Part shown: positions 1-5,379 of the stretch, one piece after another | Numbering within the stretch: the first letter of the stretch is position 1 | Layout: each line of letters opens with the position of its first letter | Source: Flavobacteriales bacterium | Lineage (GTDB): Bacteria; Bacteroidota; Bacteroidia; NORP154 | Length of the DNA: 5,379 nt | Direction of reading: 5' to 3' | NCBI GenBank assembly: GCA_012965625.1 | Contig: DTSC01000379.1 | Span: 2,269 to 7,647, forward strand | Made by a program: the position numbers and the translations under genes | Notes under the pieces: model-generated | What the model saw: the letters and a program-made list of their open reading frames with translations, nothing else | What the model was told of the DNA's origin: nothing | Database searches by the model: none

Positions 1-2263
1 TTCCAGCCTCAAGTTGAGGTATGTCTAATTCAACAGGAGTATGGTCAATCAGTATCTCTCCCTGATATACAGTGTTCCCCAGGAGATCAAACAACACAAA
101 TCTGCACGTCCCAGAAATACTCTCGACAGCACTTAATCTAATTTTAGTATTTCCAATAAGGATATTAGGAAATACAGATACCTGGTTTTTAATTAGATGC
201 GCTAGGCCAATTGTATTGGTGTCTACCAAAGAATCTATGGTAACATCAATGCACATAGCATCAGGTCCACAATCATTGATCACAACAATGCACACATTAT
301 ATTCTCCGGGAAGCGCAAAAGTGTGCGCTGGATTTTGAATTGAATCCTCTGTATTTCCATCGCCAAATATCCAATGAAAGCTTTCTCCAAAACTTGAGGT
401 GTCAAAAAAGCTGACTGTTAAGCCGGCAACAGCGTAGGTAAACCCAGCGATAGGATCTTTGCAAGTTATAGCCACAACCTTACATATTGTATGAGACCCA
501 CAGCTGTTAGTAAGGGTCAGGCAAACATTATAAGTGCCTGTATCCTCATAAATATGTGTGGGGTTTTGACTGGAATCAATATTGCCATTACCAAAATTCC
601 AAAAATAGGTGCCACCCGAATTGGAGGAGTCTATAAAACTAACAGTTAGATTTGAGATAGAATAGGAGAAGCCTGCCATAACAGAGTTTGTTACAGAGAT
701 CTCTTTTAAAAGGCTGTCTTCGCAGTTGCTGCCATACAAATACATGGTAATCTCATAAGATCCAATTGAATCAGGAATAAACAGAATGCTTGAATCTGTG
801 CTGAATATCGAGCCATTTAATTTCCAGAGTACAGAATCACCCCCATTACTGGTATTTGCCAATAACAAGGTGTCTCCAAGACATAATATTGAGTCTGATA
901 CGCTAAACAATGGAATTATAGGGCACTTATTGTCGCAGATAACTGCAACCACAAAGTTTGTATCCGTTAAGATCGTTGCCGTAGCAGAATCCCATCCAAG
1001 AATTATCGTTGGAAGAGAGGTGGGGGTATCTATAGCAGGAATGGTATCCTTGATGAAGGTAAAACCATAATTACTTAAACAACCACTTTCTCCAGAATTA
1101 TCTGTTTTTATAAGGTGTATGTCCGAATTTCCGATCCCCATACCATTTGTATGGGCAGCGACAACAAAACCACTATCACTTGTTTGTTTAATATCATAAC
1201 CACCGTTTAGCAGCCCAACACCAAATGTCTTAGACCACAAAAGGTCACCCTGGTCACTTAATTTTGCCAGATAGGTAAAATAATCTCCGACAAATAGCCC
1301 TGTATATCCTATAACACAATATCCTCCATCAAATGTTTGTATCACCTTATTTGGGATATTCTCACTTTGAAGCACTCCAAAAGACTTGGACCATTCAAAA
1401 CCACCCATACTATTAATTTTTAAAATATAACATTTAAGATCATAATGTAATTTTGACTGTAAGTCAAAGCTCTCCGTTAGCGCAATAATTATATAGCCTC
1501 CATCTGAAGTCGCCTGTATTGATTGTCCCCTGTCCCACGATATTCCACCAAAAGTCTTTGACCATAATACATCGCCATTAGGAGATATTTTTAATACATA
1601 AATGTCTTCTCCTCCTGCACCAAAGCTTGTCGTAGTGCCAAGCGCAATATATCCTGAGTCGGTGGCATTGCAAATACTATATGCTTCATCAAAACCAGCT
1701 TCTCCGAATGCCCTTGACCATATATGGTTCCCCAGGTCATCTGTCTTTACTATATATACGTTGTTGCTGGCTCCACCAAAACTATAGGTGCCTCCAGCCA
1801 TGATATATCCACCATCGCTAGCCTGGATTAATGCATTGGCCTTGTCGGTACTGTTCCCTCCATAGGAATGTGTCCACTCTATGGCACCAGAAGCATCCGT
1901 TTTTATCAGATAAGCATCATCAAATCCAGCACCGAAGCTATTGGTATATCCTCCCATGAGAAAGCCACCATCAGAAGTGTTAATACACGTTGTAATTATA
2001 TCATTGCCAGAACCACCATAAAATTTGGACCAAAGTGGAATTCCCCATTTGTCTGTTTTTAAGAGGAACGCATCTGTTGCGGTACCAAAACTATTTGTAT
2101 AACCACTTAATACATAACCGCTATCCATTGTTTGTATGACAGTATTGGCCTTGTCATCCATTAGCCAACCAATGGTATTTTGGAAAGTTCTTTGCCCGAA
2201 TACATCATCAGGAAATGACATAATGGAAATAAGAAGTGAGCAGCCTATTAAGAATAATTTCAT
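1..2263 (-). CDS. Secreted seven-bladed propeller / PKD-domain protein with T9SS sorting domain (C-terminus cut by window edge)
   Basis: The frame is open from an ATG at 2261-2263 to the left edge, giving 754 complete codons; an in-frame TAG at 2282-2284 lies upstream, so this is the first ATG. Residues 1-23 form a signal peptide (MKLFLIGCSL... with a likely cut near VFG-Q). Residues ~28-395 hold seven repeats of ~52 residues, each with a D(G/S)G motif (47, 98, 150, 202, 254, 312, 363), usually a T.SFG turn, a KTD-type strand and W(S/T)(K/H/R) (W78, 130, 182, 234, 291, 343). This suggests a seven-bladed beta-propeller. Then come a PKD-like/Ig-like domain (~452-525), two PKD domains (~527-602 and 605-676, with WNFGNG and WIFGDG motifs and NVC...N.CG...C cysteines), and a T9SS type A sorting domain from ~693 (VSVFPN, FDLLGN). 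Only about 15-20 residues should be missing. It is probably exported by T9SS to the surface or medium. The ligand is unknown; adhesion is a guess. Confidence 0.9.
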   Translation of the reverse strand, partial: MKLFLIGCSLLISIMSFPDDVFGQRTFQNTIGWLMDDKANTVIQTMDSGYVLSGYTNSFGTATDAFLLKTDKWGIPLWSKFYGGSGNDIITTCINTSDGGFLMGGYTNSFGAGFDDAYLIKTDASGAIEWTHSYGGNSTDKANALIQASDGGYIMAGGTYSFGGASNNVYIVKTDDLGNHIWSRAFGEAGFDEAYSICNATDSGYIALGTTTSFGAGGEDIYVLKISPNGDVLWSKTFGGISWDRGQSIQATSDGGYIIIALTESFDLQSKLHYDLKCYILKINSMGGFEWSKSFGVLQSENIPNKVIQTFDGGYCVIGYTGLFVGDYFTYLAKLSDQGDLLWSKTFGVGLLNGGYDIKQTSDSGFVVAAHTNGMGIGNSDIHLIKTDNSGESGCLSNYGFTFIKDTIPAIDTPTSLPTIILGWDSATATILTDTNFVVAVICDNKCPIIPLFSVSDSILCLGDTLLLANTSNGGDSVLWKLNGSIFSTDSSILFIPDSIGSYEITMYLYGSNCEDSLLKEISVTNSVMAGFSYSISNLTVSFIDSSNSGGTYFWNFGNGNIDSSQNPTHIYEDTGTYNVCLTLTNSCGSHTICKVVAITCKDPIAGFTYAVAGLTVSFFDTSSFGESFHWIFGDGNTEDSIQNPAHTFALPGEYNVCIVVINDCGPDAMCIDVTIDSLVDTNTIGLAHLIKNQVSVFPNILIGNTKIRLSAVESISGTCRFVLFDLLGNTVYQGEILIDHTPVELDIPQLEAG
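1079..2182 (-). repeat. Seven tandem ~52-residue beta-propeller repeats inside the secreted protein
   Basis: Seven D(G/S)G motifs are spaced 51, 52, 52, 52, 58 and 51 residues apart, and the conserved tryptophans 52, 52, 52, 57 and 52 apart. The fifth repeat is longer by about six residues (around 267-280). The seventh unit has no closing W-S-K strand; the N-terminal stretch RTFQNTIGW before the first DSG resembles the strand that follows W-S-K in other repeats. This fits a propeller ring closed by pairing N- and C-terminal strands, which is inference. At DNA level the repeats are diverged, so they are old rather than recent duplications. Confidence 0.8.
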
Positions 2264-2331
2264 ATGACAGCTTAAAACTTTCTAAGAGGGCTATAAATTA
2301 CTATTGGATATGTCTTTATCCAGATATTTAT

Positions 2332-2359
2332 CAAAGATAATCAGAATCTAGACAAACAA
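2332..2359 (-). promoter_or_regulatory. Candidate Bacteroidota promoter for the propeller gene
   Basis: Reading the minus strand, TTG (2359-2357) is followed after 17 bp by TATCTTTG (2339-2332). This matches the Flavobacterium/Bacteroides consensus TTG ... TAnnTTTG with an accepted spacing. It lies about 70 bp before the ATG at 2263, giving a plausible 5' untranslated region of about 60 nt. A GTTTAAAC palindrome sits just upstream (2369-2376). No Shine-Dalgarno sequence is visible before the ATG, as is usual in this phylum. Confidence 0.4.
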
Positions 2360-2427
2360 GATAAGGGAGTTTAAACAAGTAAACTTATAGTCAATCTCCT
2401 TTTGATAAGAAATATGCAAAAAATGAG

Positions 2428-2444
2428 AGCAGGGTAGGGGGTAG
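2428..2444 (+). repeat. G-rich 17-bp dispersed repeat, copy 1
   Basis: AGCAGGGTAGGGGGTAG occurs here and again, identically, at 4703-4719. It stands out as G-rich in AT-rich DNA. This copy is in the gap between the TerC-family gene and the propeller gene, antisense to both. The flanks of the two copies are only loosely similar (A/T-rich, ATAAAA-type sequence downstream). Function unknown. Confidence 0.65.
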
Positions 2445-2516
2445 TGTTATAAAACAACTCCAGAGATAATAGCTATCCCTCGTAAGATATACCCATATAT
2501 CAGCAAAGAAAGTTCA

Positions 2517-3302
2517 TTAAACAAGTTTGTTCTTTCCCTTTTTCTTAAGCAACTTTTTCTGGTATCGCGTCTGAACAATATCTGTTAAGACCAAGACTGC
2601 AATAATAAAGTAGAAAGTCGTCTTGCTCATTGGTGTAATTGGATTGCCAAACAGAGTCAAATGGGCCAAATGCCCACCTTCTGAAAGCAGCATAATACCA
2701 ACAACAAATAGAATAAACAAACCCAATACTTCATACATTCTGTTCTTCTGAAGAAAAGCAGAGACCCTTCCAGCAAGCCACATCATCAATACACCTCCAA
2801 TTACAATTGCAGTGGCCATCACCCAAAATACATCGGTAAGCGCCATTGCACTTAAAATTGAATCAAAAGAGAAGACCAGATTCATGATGACAATCAAAGC
2901 TATAATAGTGCCCACTGAGCTCTTTTCACTTTCTTCTTCCTGCTGATCTTCCAATGACATCATGTGCCATATTTCTTTAGTGGCTGTATATATGATAAAT
3001 ACCCCACCCAGAAGAACAATAAGGCTATGGATATTAAAACTACTGTGTATTATTTCTTTAATATTAATTCCAAAAATAGGTTCTTGAAAATATTGTATTA
3101 CTGAAACCAGCATAAAAAGAAGTGCTATCCTAAAGAAAACCGCTATCCCAATTCCAGCCTTTCTCACAAAGTCCTGTCTATCCTTAGGGGCTCGCCTTGC
3201 TTCAAGTGAGATATATAATAAATTGTCAAATCCTAATACTGCCTGAAGTAAGGTTAATAATCCAAGTGTAACCAGGTTGTTTAAAGTAAATAGATCTTCC
3301 AT
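2517..3302 (-). CDS. TerC-family integral membrane protein, probable metal-ion exporter
   Basis: A complete 261-residue protein, of usual length for the family. It has about seven hydrophobic segments (approximately 9-30, 51-73, 92-107, 129-152, 160-178, 190-208, 228-246), an acidic cytoplasmic-type loop (EDQQEEESEK, ~118-127) and a lysine-rich C-terminus (KKLLKKKGKNK). The two family signatures are present: GFDN (24-27) early in the first helix and SFDS (145-148) in the fourth; their aspartates are thought to bind metal. Some TerC-family members export Mn2+, in certain cases loading secreted metalloproteins; others are linked to tellurite resistance. Which applies here cannot be told from sequence. 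The ATG at 3300-3302 gives the expected start just before the first helix. The isomerase gene lies 138 bp upstream on the same strand; the leader between them may be regulatory. Confidence 0.9.
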   Translation of the reverse strand: MEDLFTLNNLVTLGLLTLLQAVLGFDNLLYISLEARRAPKDRQDFVRKAGIGIAVFFRIALLFMLVSVIQYFQEPIFGINIKEIIHSSFNIHSLIVLLGGVFIIYTATKEIWHMMSLEDQQEEESEKSSVGTIIALIVIMNLVFSFDSILSAMALTDVFWVMATAIVIGGVLMMWLAGRVSAFLQKNRMYEVLGLFILFVVGIMLLSEGGHLAHLTLFGNPITPMSKTTFYFIIAVLVLTDIVQTRYQKKLLKKKGKNKLV

Positions 3303-3304
3303 TA

Positions 3305-3385
3305 TTATATATTTATAAGGGTTTCAAAACCAAATACTGAATTATAGGTTCTCAGCCACTCCACATAAGCCAATGGAGAGAACAT
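3305..3385 (-). CDS. Possible 26-codon leader ORF before the TerC-family gene
   Basis: An ATG at 3383-3385 opens a frame starting MFSPLAYVEW and ending GFETLINI, with TAA at 3305-3307, two bases before the TerC-family ATG. An in-frame TAA sits four codons upstream of the ATG, so it is not the tail of a longer frame. A GAGAG-type purine run (3390-3396 region) precedes the ATG. The composition (W, several F/Y, few rare codons) looks protein-like, and the stop/start arrangement would suit translational coupling. I recognise no family. It could be a chance frame. Confidence 0.25.
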   Translation of the reverse strand: MFSPLAYVEWLRTYNSVFGFETLINI

Positions 3386-3414
3386 CTTGCTCTCTTATCT
3401 TAAAAGAGTCTGAG
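3351..3414 (-). promoter_or_regulatory. Potential folded RNA leader of the TerC-family gene
   Basis: In the minus-strand transcript CTCAG-ACTC (3414-3406) can pair with GAGT-GG-CTGAG (3361-3351): nine base pairs with a two-base bulge. The enclosed region has an inner hairpin, GAGAG with CTCTC (3394-3390 with 3380-3376) around a nine-base loop that holds the ATG of the possible leader ORF. No U-run follows, so it is not a plain terminator. TerC-family genes in other phyla are often under the Mn2+-sensing yybP-ykoY riboswitch, but its conserved loop sequences are not seen here. The fold is by eye only. Confidence 0.25.
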
Positions 3415-3418
3415 CTTG

Positions 3419-3437
3419 AAAAATAGAATAGCTTCTA
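3419..3437 (-). terminator. Weak terminator-like hairpin after the isomerase gene
   Basis: Three bases beyond the isomerase TAA (3441-3443), the transcript reads TAGAA-GCTA-TTCTA followed directly by TTTTT. The position and U-run are right for an intrinsic terminator, but the stem is only five pairs with one G-C, so it would be inefficient at best. Confidence 0.3.
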
Positions 3438-3440
3438 AAA

Positions 3441-3884
3441 TTATTCTGTAACAACAACCTTCTCCATTATATCCCCCTCAGCAATCATCTCTATTACCTC
3501 TAGTCCTTCATCTACCTTTCCAAAGCATGTATGTTGCCGATCCAAATGAGAAGTATTATTTCTGCTATGACAGATAAAAAATTGAGACCCCCCTGTATTT
3601 CGTCCAGAATGAGCCATCGATAATACACCAGTATCATGATATTGATTATCACCGTCGAGCTCACATTCTATAGCATGGCCTGGCCCTCCAGTGCCATCCC
3701 CTTGTGGACATCCTCCCTGAACGACAAAATCAGGAATAACTCTATGAAAAGTTAGTCCATCATAGAACCCTTTTTCGGCAAGATCTGTAAAATTTTTAAC
3801 AGTATTGGGTGCATCCTCAAGAAAAAAATGAATTTTCATGACACCCTTGTTGGTATGTATTTCTGCTTTTTTCATAACTGGCAT
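3441..3884 (-). CDS. Cyclophilin-type peptidyl-prolyl cis-trans isomerase
   Basis: A complete single-domain cyclophilin of 147 residues with no signal peptide, so probably cytoplasmic. It speeds cis-trans isomerisation of peptide bonds before proline in protein folding. Active-site residues are all visible: FHRVIPDFVVQGG (R48, F53, Q56, matching human CypA R55, F60, Q63), MAHSG (A91), GSQFF (Q101, F103), and HLDRQHTCFG (L114, H118). The CypA Trp121 position is His113, as in many bacterial cyclophilins that bind cyclosporin A weakly. Length matches bacterial single-domain forms of the PpiB type. Start: ATG at 3882-3884 follows an A-rich run on the coding strand; a second ATG at 3873-3875 (giving MKKAEIH) would match the usual family N-terminus equally well. 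It diverges from the ceramidase-like gene across 147 bp. Confidence 0.95.
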   Translation of the reverse strand: MPVMKKAEIHTNKGVMKIHFFLEDAPNTVKNFTDLAEKGFYDGLTFHRVIPDFVVQGGCPQGDGTGGPGHAIECELDGDNQYHDTGVLSMAHSGRNTGGSQFFICHSRNNTSHLDRQHTCFGKVDEGLEVIEMIAEGDIMEKVVVTE

Positions 3885-3978
3885 TTTTTTTTTGAATACG
3901 AATATAAAGAAACTTGTATCAGAATTTCTAATTTAGCCATTGAAAAAAGTAGATAAACCTCATAAAAGAGGAATAAAC

Positions 3979-3988
3979 AGAGGCCTCT
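3979..3988. promoter_or_regulatory. Perfect 10-bp palindrome in the divergent intergenic region
   Basis: AGAGGCCTCT is a perfect palindrome 95 bp before the isomerase ATG and 44 bp before the ceramidase-like ATG. A related CCTC-N6-GAGG pair lies just upstream (3958-3971), so GAGG/CCTC is repeated four times within 30 bp. It could be an operator or an alternative hairpin set. No recognised regulator site matches. Confidence 0.25.
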
Positions 3989-4031
3989 ATAATAATATGG
4001 CAGAAAGGCGGATAAATGACAGATTTAATTA

Positions 4032-4712
4032 ATGGCTATTGATGATCCATATTATGGAATGGAGCCGGCTAATTGTATTCCGGATAATTGTTTTTGTGAA
4101 GCAAATTTATTTTTCATACTCATAGCTATAATAATATTATGGAACCTCTACAATGCTAAAACAAATCGCTCCAACCACCTTTTAACCTATCACTCATACA
4201 CCTGGCTCTTTGCGTTCGGTTGTTTTTTAACTGGTGCAGGCAGTTTCTATTACCATGCTTCTTTTACCTTATATGGACAATGGTTTGATGTAATGGGGAT
4301 GTATCTTTCCATTACTTTTTTTACTGTCTATAATATAGATAGAATCTATAAGCTTAGACCATTAAAATTCATTCTACTATATCTTGGTATTAATTTGCTC
4401 TTATGTTTCTTTCTTACCTCTTTTCCGGAAACCAGGCGCTACTTATTTGCTGCTTTTGTAATTATATTCTTGGGTTCAGTCTTTTACACACAAGCCAGAT
4501 TAAAGACCTTCATTTCTGAAAAATATTTGTATTTGTCTTTGTTTAGTTTTGTCCTTGGCTTCGGTTTATGGATATTGGATATAAAAAAGACAGTTTGTGA
4601 TCCAAATAGCTTATGGCAATTACATTCAGTGTGGCACTTTCTTACAGCAATGTCTGGTCTGTTGATTTACTTATTTTATTTCTCTGAAGACAATAAACGA
4701 GAAGCAGGGTAG
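4032..4712 (+). CDS. Ceramidase-like seven-helix membrane hydrolase (alkaline ceramidase / CREST superfamily)
   Basis: A complete 226-residue protein with about seven membrane segments (approximately 25-40, 56-76, 84-100, 110-129, 136-154, 164-183, 199-216). The zinc-hydrolase signature of alkaline ceramidases is present: GAGSFYYHAS gives S71 and H75, D86 lies in GQWFDVMGMY, and H198/H202 lie in LHSVWHF after ILDIKKTVC. Spacings S-4-H-11-D and H-4-H equal those of human ACER3 (S77, H81, D92, H217, H221). The N-terminal NCFCEAN recalls the calcium-site DWCEEN motif, but some ligands differ (Cys/Phe for Asp/Trp; no clear match to Glu33). The family hydrolyses the amide of ceramides; Bacteroidota make sphingolipids, so a ceramide-type substrate is plausible but unproven. 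A TAA at 4026-4028 is in frame just upstream, making 4032 the earliest ATG. No Shine-Dalgarno lies at the normal distance. The last codons and TAG stop fall in a G-rich repeat. Confidence 0.85.
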   Translation: MAIDDPYYGMEPANCIPDNCFCEANLFFILIAIIILWNLYNAKTNRSNHLLTYHSYTWLFAFGCFLTGAGSFYYHASFTLYGQWFDVMGMYLSITFFTVYNIDRIYKLRPLKFILLYLGINLLLCFFLTSFPETRRYLFAAFVIIFLGSVFYTQARLKTFISEKYLYLSLFSFVLGFGLWILDIKKTVCDPNSLWQLHSVWHFLTAMSGLLIYLFYFSEDNKREAG

Positions 4713-4719
4713 GGGGTAG
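4703..4719 (+). repeat. G-rich 17-bp dispersed repeat, copy 2, spanning the ceramidase-like stop codon
   Basis: This copy is identical to 2428-2444. It supplies the final Ala-Gly codons and the TAG stop (4710-4712) of the ceramidase-like gene. With the following G it reads GGG-TA-GGGGG-TA-GGG, three G-runs, one short of a standard three-tetrad G-quadruplex. It lies in the 35-bp gap between convergent genes. Confidence 0.65.
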
Positions 4720-4745
4720 GGAATAATAAAATAAATGCAATGACC

Positions 4746-4766
4746 GATTATTCAATAATCAGTTTT
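4746..4766 (+). terminator. Hairpin between convergent genes, possible terminator
   Basis: GATTATT-C-AATAATC (4746-4760) is a perfect inverted repeat; realistically a five-pair stem with a five-base loop. On the plus strand it is followed by AGTTTTG, so it could end transcripts from the ceramidase-like gene. It overlaps the stop codon (4748-4750) of the opposite gene, whose final codons (L-I-I-E) form half of it. The stem is AT-rich and weak. Confidence 0.3.
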
Positions 4767-5379
4767 GAAGTAAAGGAATCATCTGAGCTACTAATCTGCA
4801 ACAAATAGACACCATCAGGATTATTTGAAATATCAATCTTGTTAATAAGACTATTTTCTGTCTGCTTCATATAGACAAGACTTCCCAGTACATTATATAT
4901 CCTTATATAAAGGGGTTCAATATTGGGTGTTTTTAAGGTAAGTTTGCCATTTCCAGGGTTTGGATAAAGGAGATAATCTCTACTGGATTCTGATTTACTT
5001 GTTACAACCTCATAAATATCGCAATAGCTTGTAATTGGATCTATTTCCACGTGCCCCAAAGGTGTCAGATTCTTCCCTAGTAATCCAGGATAATCTTCAG
5101 TATAGCGAAGCGCCCGAAATACTCCATTGTTGACAATTCCAGTTTGCCCCTGAGCAAAAACACTCGTAGAGGAGACAGGGTTAATATAGTTCCACACCAT
5201 GTCACCTTGTTCTGTTACTTCAAATAAGTTGCCATACGGTCCTTCACATATTAAAACATTGCCATTACTTAGTTGCTGTGCTCCAGAAATTTTGCCTGCG
5301 TAGAAATTGGATGGAACTGATGGGTCAACATAGGTCCAAAAAAGTGATCCGGGTGCATATGCTCCGTTTGGCAATGTGT
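4748..5379 (-). CDS. Arylsulfotransferase-like propeller protein with T9SS sorting domain (N-terminus cut by window edge)
   Basis: The C-terminal 209 residues of a larger protein; the frame is open at the right edge. A TTG at 5372-5374 is in frame but is almost surely an internal Leu, since the family is much longer and the sequence starts mid-domain. The first ~120 residues carry the arylsulfotransferase (ASST)-type blade pattern: SGAQQLSNGNVLICEG, then NLFEVTEQGDMVWNYINP and VFRALRYTEDYPGL. The last ~75 residues are a T9SS type A sorting domain: YLLYPNPGNGKLTL, RIYNVLGSLVY, DGVYLLQI and terminal KLIIE. The protein is therefore exported across the outer membrane and cleaved at the sorting domain. 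Bacteroidota homologs are often named aryl-sulfate sulfotransferase, but catalytic residues of true enzymes lie outside the visible part, so activity cannot be judged. It converges with the ceramidase-like gene. Confidence 0.85.
   Translation of the reverse strand, partial: TLPNGAYAPGSLFWTYVDPSVPSNFYAGKISGAQQLSNGNVLICEGPYGNLFEVTEQGDMVWNYINPVSSTSVFAQGQTGIVNNGVFRALRYTEDYPGLLGKNLTPLGHVEIDPITSYCDIYEVVTSKSESSRDYLLYPNPGNGKLTLKTPNIEPLYIRIYNVLGSLVYMKQTENSLINKIDISNNPDGVYLLQISSSDDSFTSKLIIE

Noticed and set aside
7..19. Perfect inverted repeat CCTCAA-G-TTGAGG
   Set aside because: It lies in coding sequence with a one-base loop and is readily explained by the codons for the sorting domain.
72..2062. Plus-strand open frames at 72-338, 786-1070, 1602-1787 and 1868-2062
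   Set aside because: They lie antisense inside the long minus-strand propeller/PKD gene, whose domains and periodic motifs are unmistakable. Their translations look like nothing known.
2240..2263. Lipobox-like LIGC at residues 5-8 of the propeller protein
   Set aside because: The cysteine is only eight residues from the start and inside the hydrophobic core, too early for signal peptidase II. An ordinary signal peptide fits better.
2486..2501. GATATA-CCCA-TATATC hairpin downstream of the TerC-family gene as a terminator
   Set aside because: The stem is short and almost all A-T, and no U-run follows on either strand.
3303..3440. yybP-ykoY manganese riboswitch upstream of the TerC-family gene
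   Set aside because: I looked for the conserved GGGGAGUA-type and CCGAC-type loops and did not find them in the leader. Only an uncharacterised foldable region is left.
4703..4720. Three-tetrad G-quadruplex in the G-rich repeat
   Set aside because: Only three runs of three or more G are present in copy 2 and two in copy 1; a canonical quadruplex needs four.
5372..5374. TTG as the start codon of the sulfotransferase-like gene
   Set aside because: The frame stays open to the edge, the protein would start mid-domain without a signal peptide, and T9SS cargo needs one.

Overview
The window looks like chromosomal DNA from a Bacteroidota (Flavobacteriia-like) bacterium. Reasons: the DNA is AT-rich, starts mostly lack Shine-Dalgarno sequences, one good match to the Bacteroidota promoter consensus (TTG-N17-TAnnTTTG) is present, and two large secreted proteins carry or approach the C-terminal sorting domain of the type IX secretion system (T9SS), a Bacteroidota-specific system. 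No mobile element, RNA gene, CRISPR array or phage gene is visible.

Layout from left to right. Positions 1-2263 (minus strand) hold a secreted protein cut by the left edge: signal peptide, seven ~52-residue beta-propeller repeats, a PKD-like/Ig-like domain, two PKD domains and most of a T9SS sorting domain. A 253-bp gap follows, with a promoter candidate for that gene and one copy of a G-rich 17-bp repeat. Positions 2517-3302 (minus) encode a TerC-family membrane protein. Its 138-bp leader can fold and contains a possible 26-codon leader ORF ending two bases before the terC-family start. Positions 3441-3884 (minus) encode a cyclophilin-type peptidyl-prolyl isomerase. After a 147-bp divergent intergenic region with a 10-bp palindrome comes 4032-4712 (plus), a seven-helix ceramidase-like (CREST superfamily) hydrolase. 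The second copy of the 17-bp repeat spans its stop codon. From 4748 to the right edge (minus) is the C-terminal part of an arylsulfotransferase-like propeller protein with a complete T9SS sorting domain; its start lies outside the window.

The genes do not form an obvious pathway. Two are T9SS-exported surface or extracellular proteins. The three between them look like independent housekeeping or membrane functions: probable metal-ion export, protein folding, and lipid hydrolysis (plausible in a phylum that makes sphingolipids). The isomerase and TerC-family genes share a strand but are 138 bp apart with a weak terminator-like hairpin between them, so co-transcription is uncertain. I see no evidence for a new multi-gene system. 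The points most worth checking are the G-rich repeat, the terC-family leader, and the substrate of the ceramidase-like enzyme.
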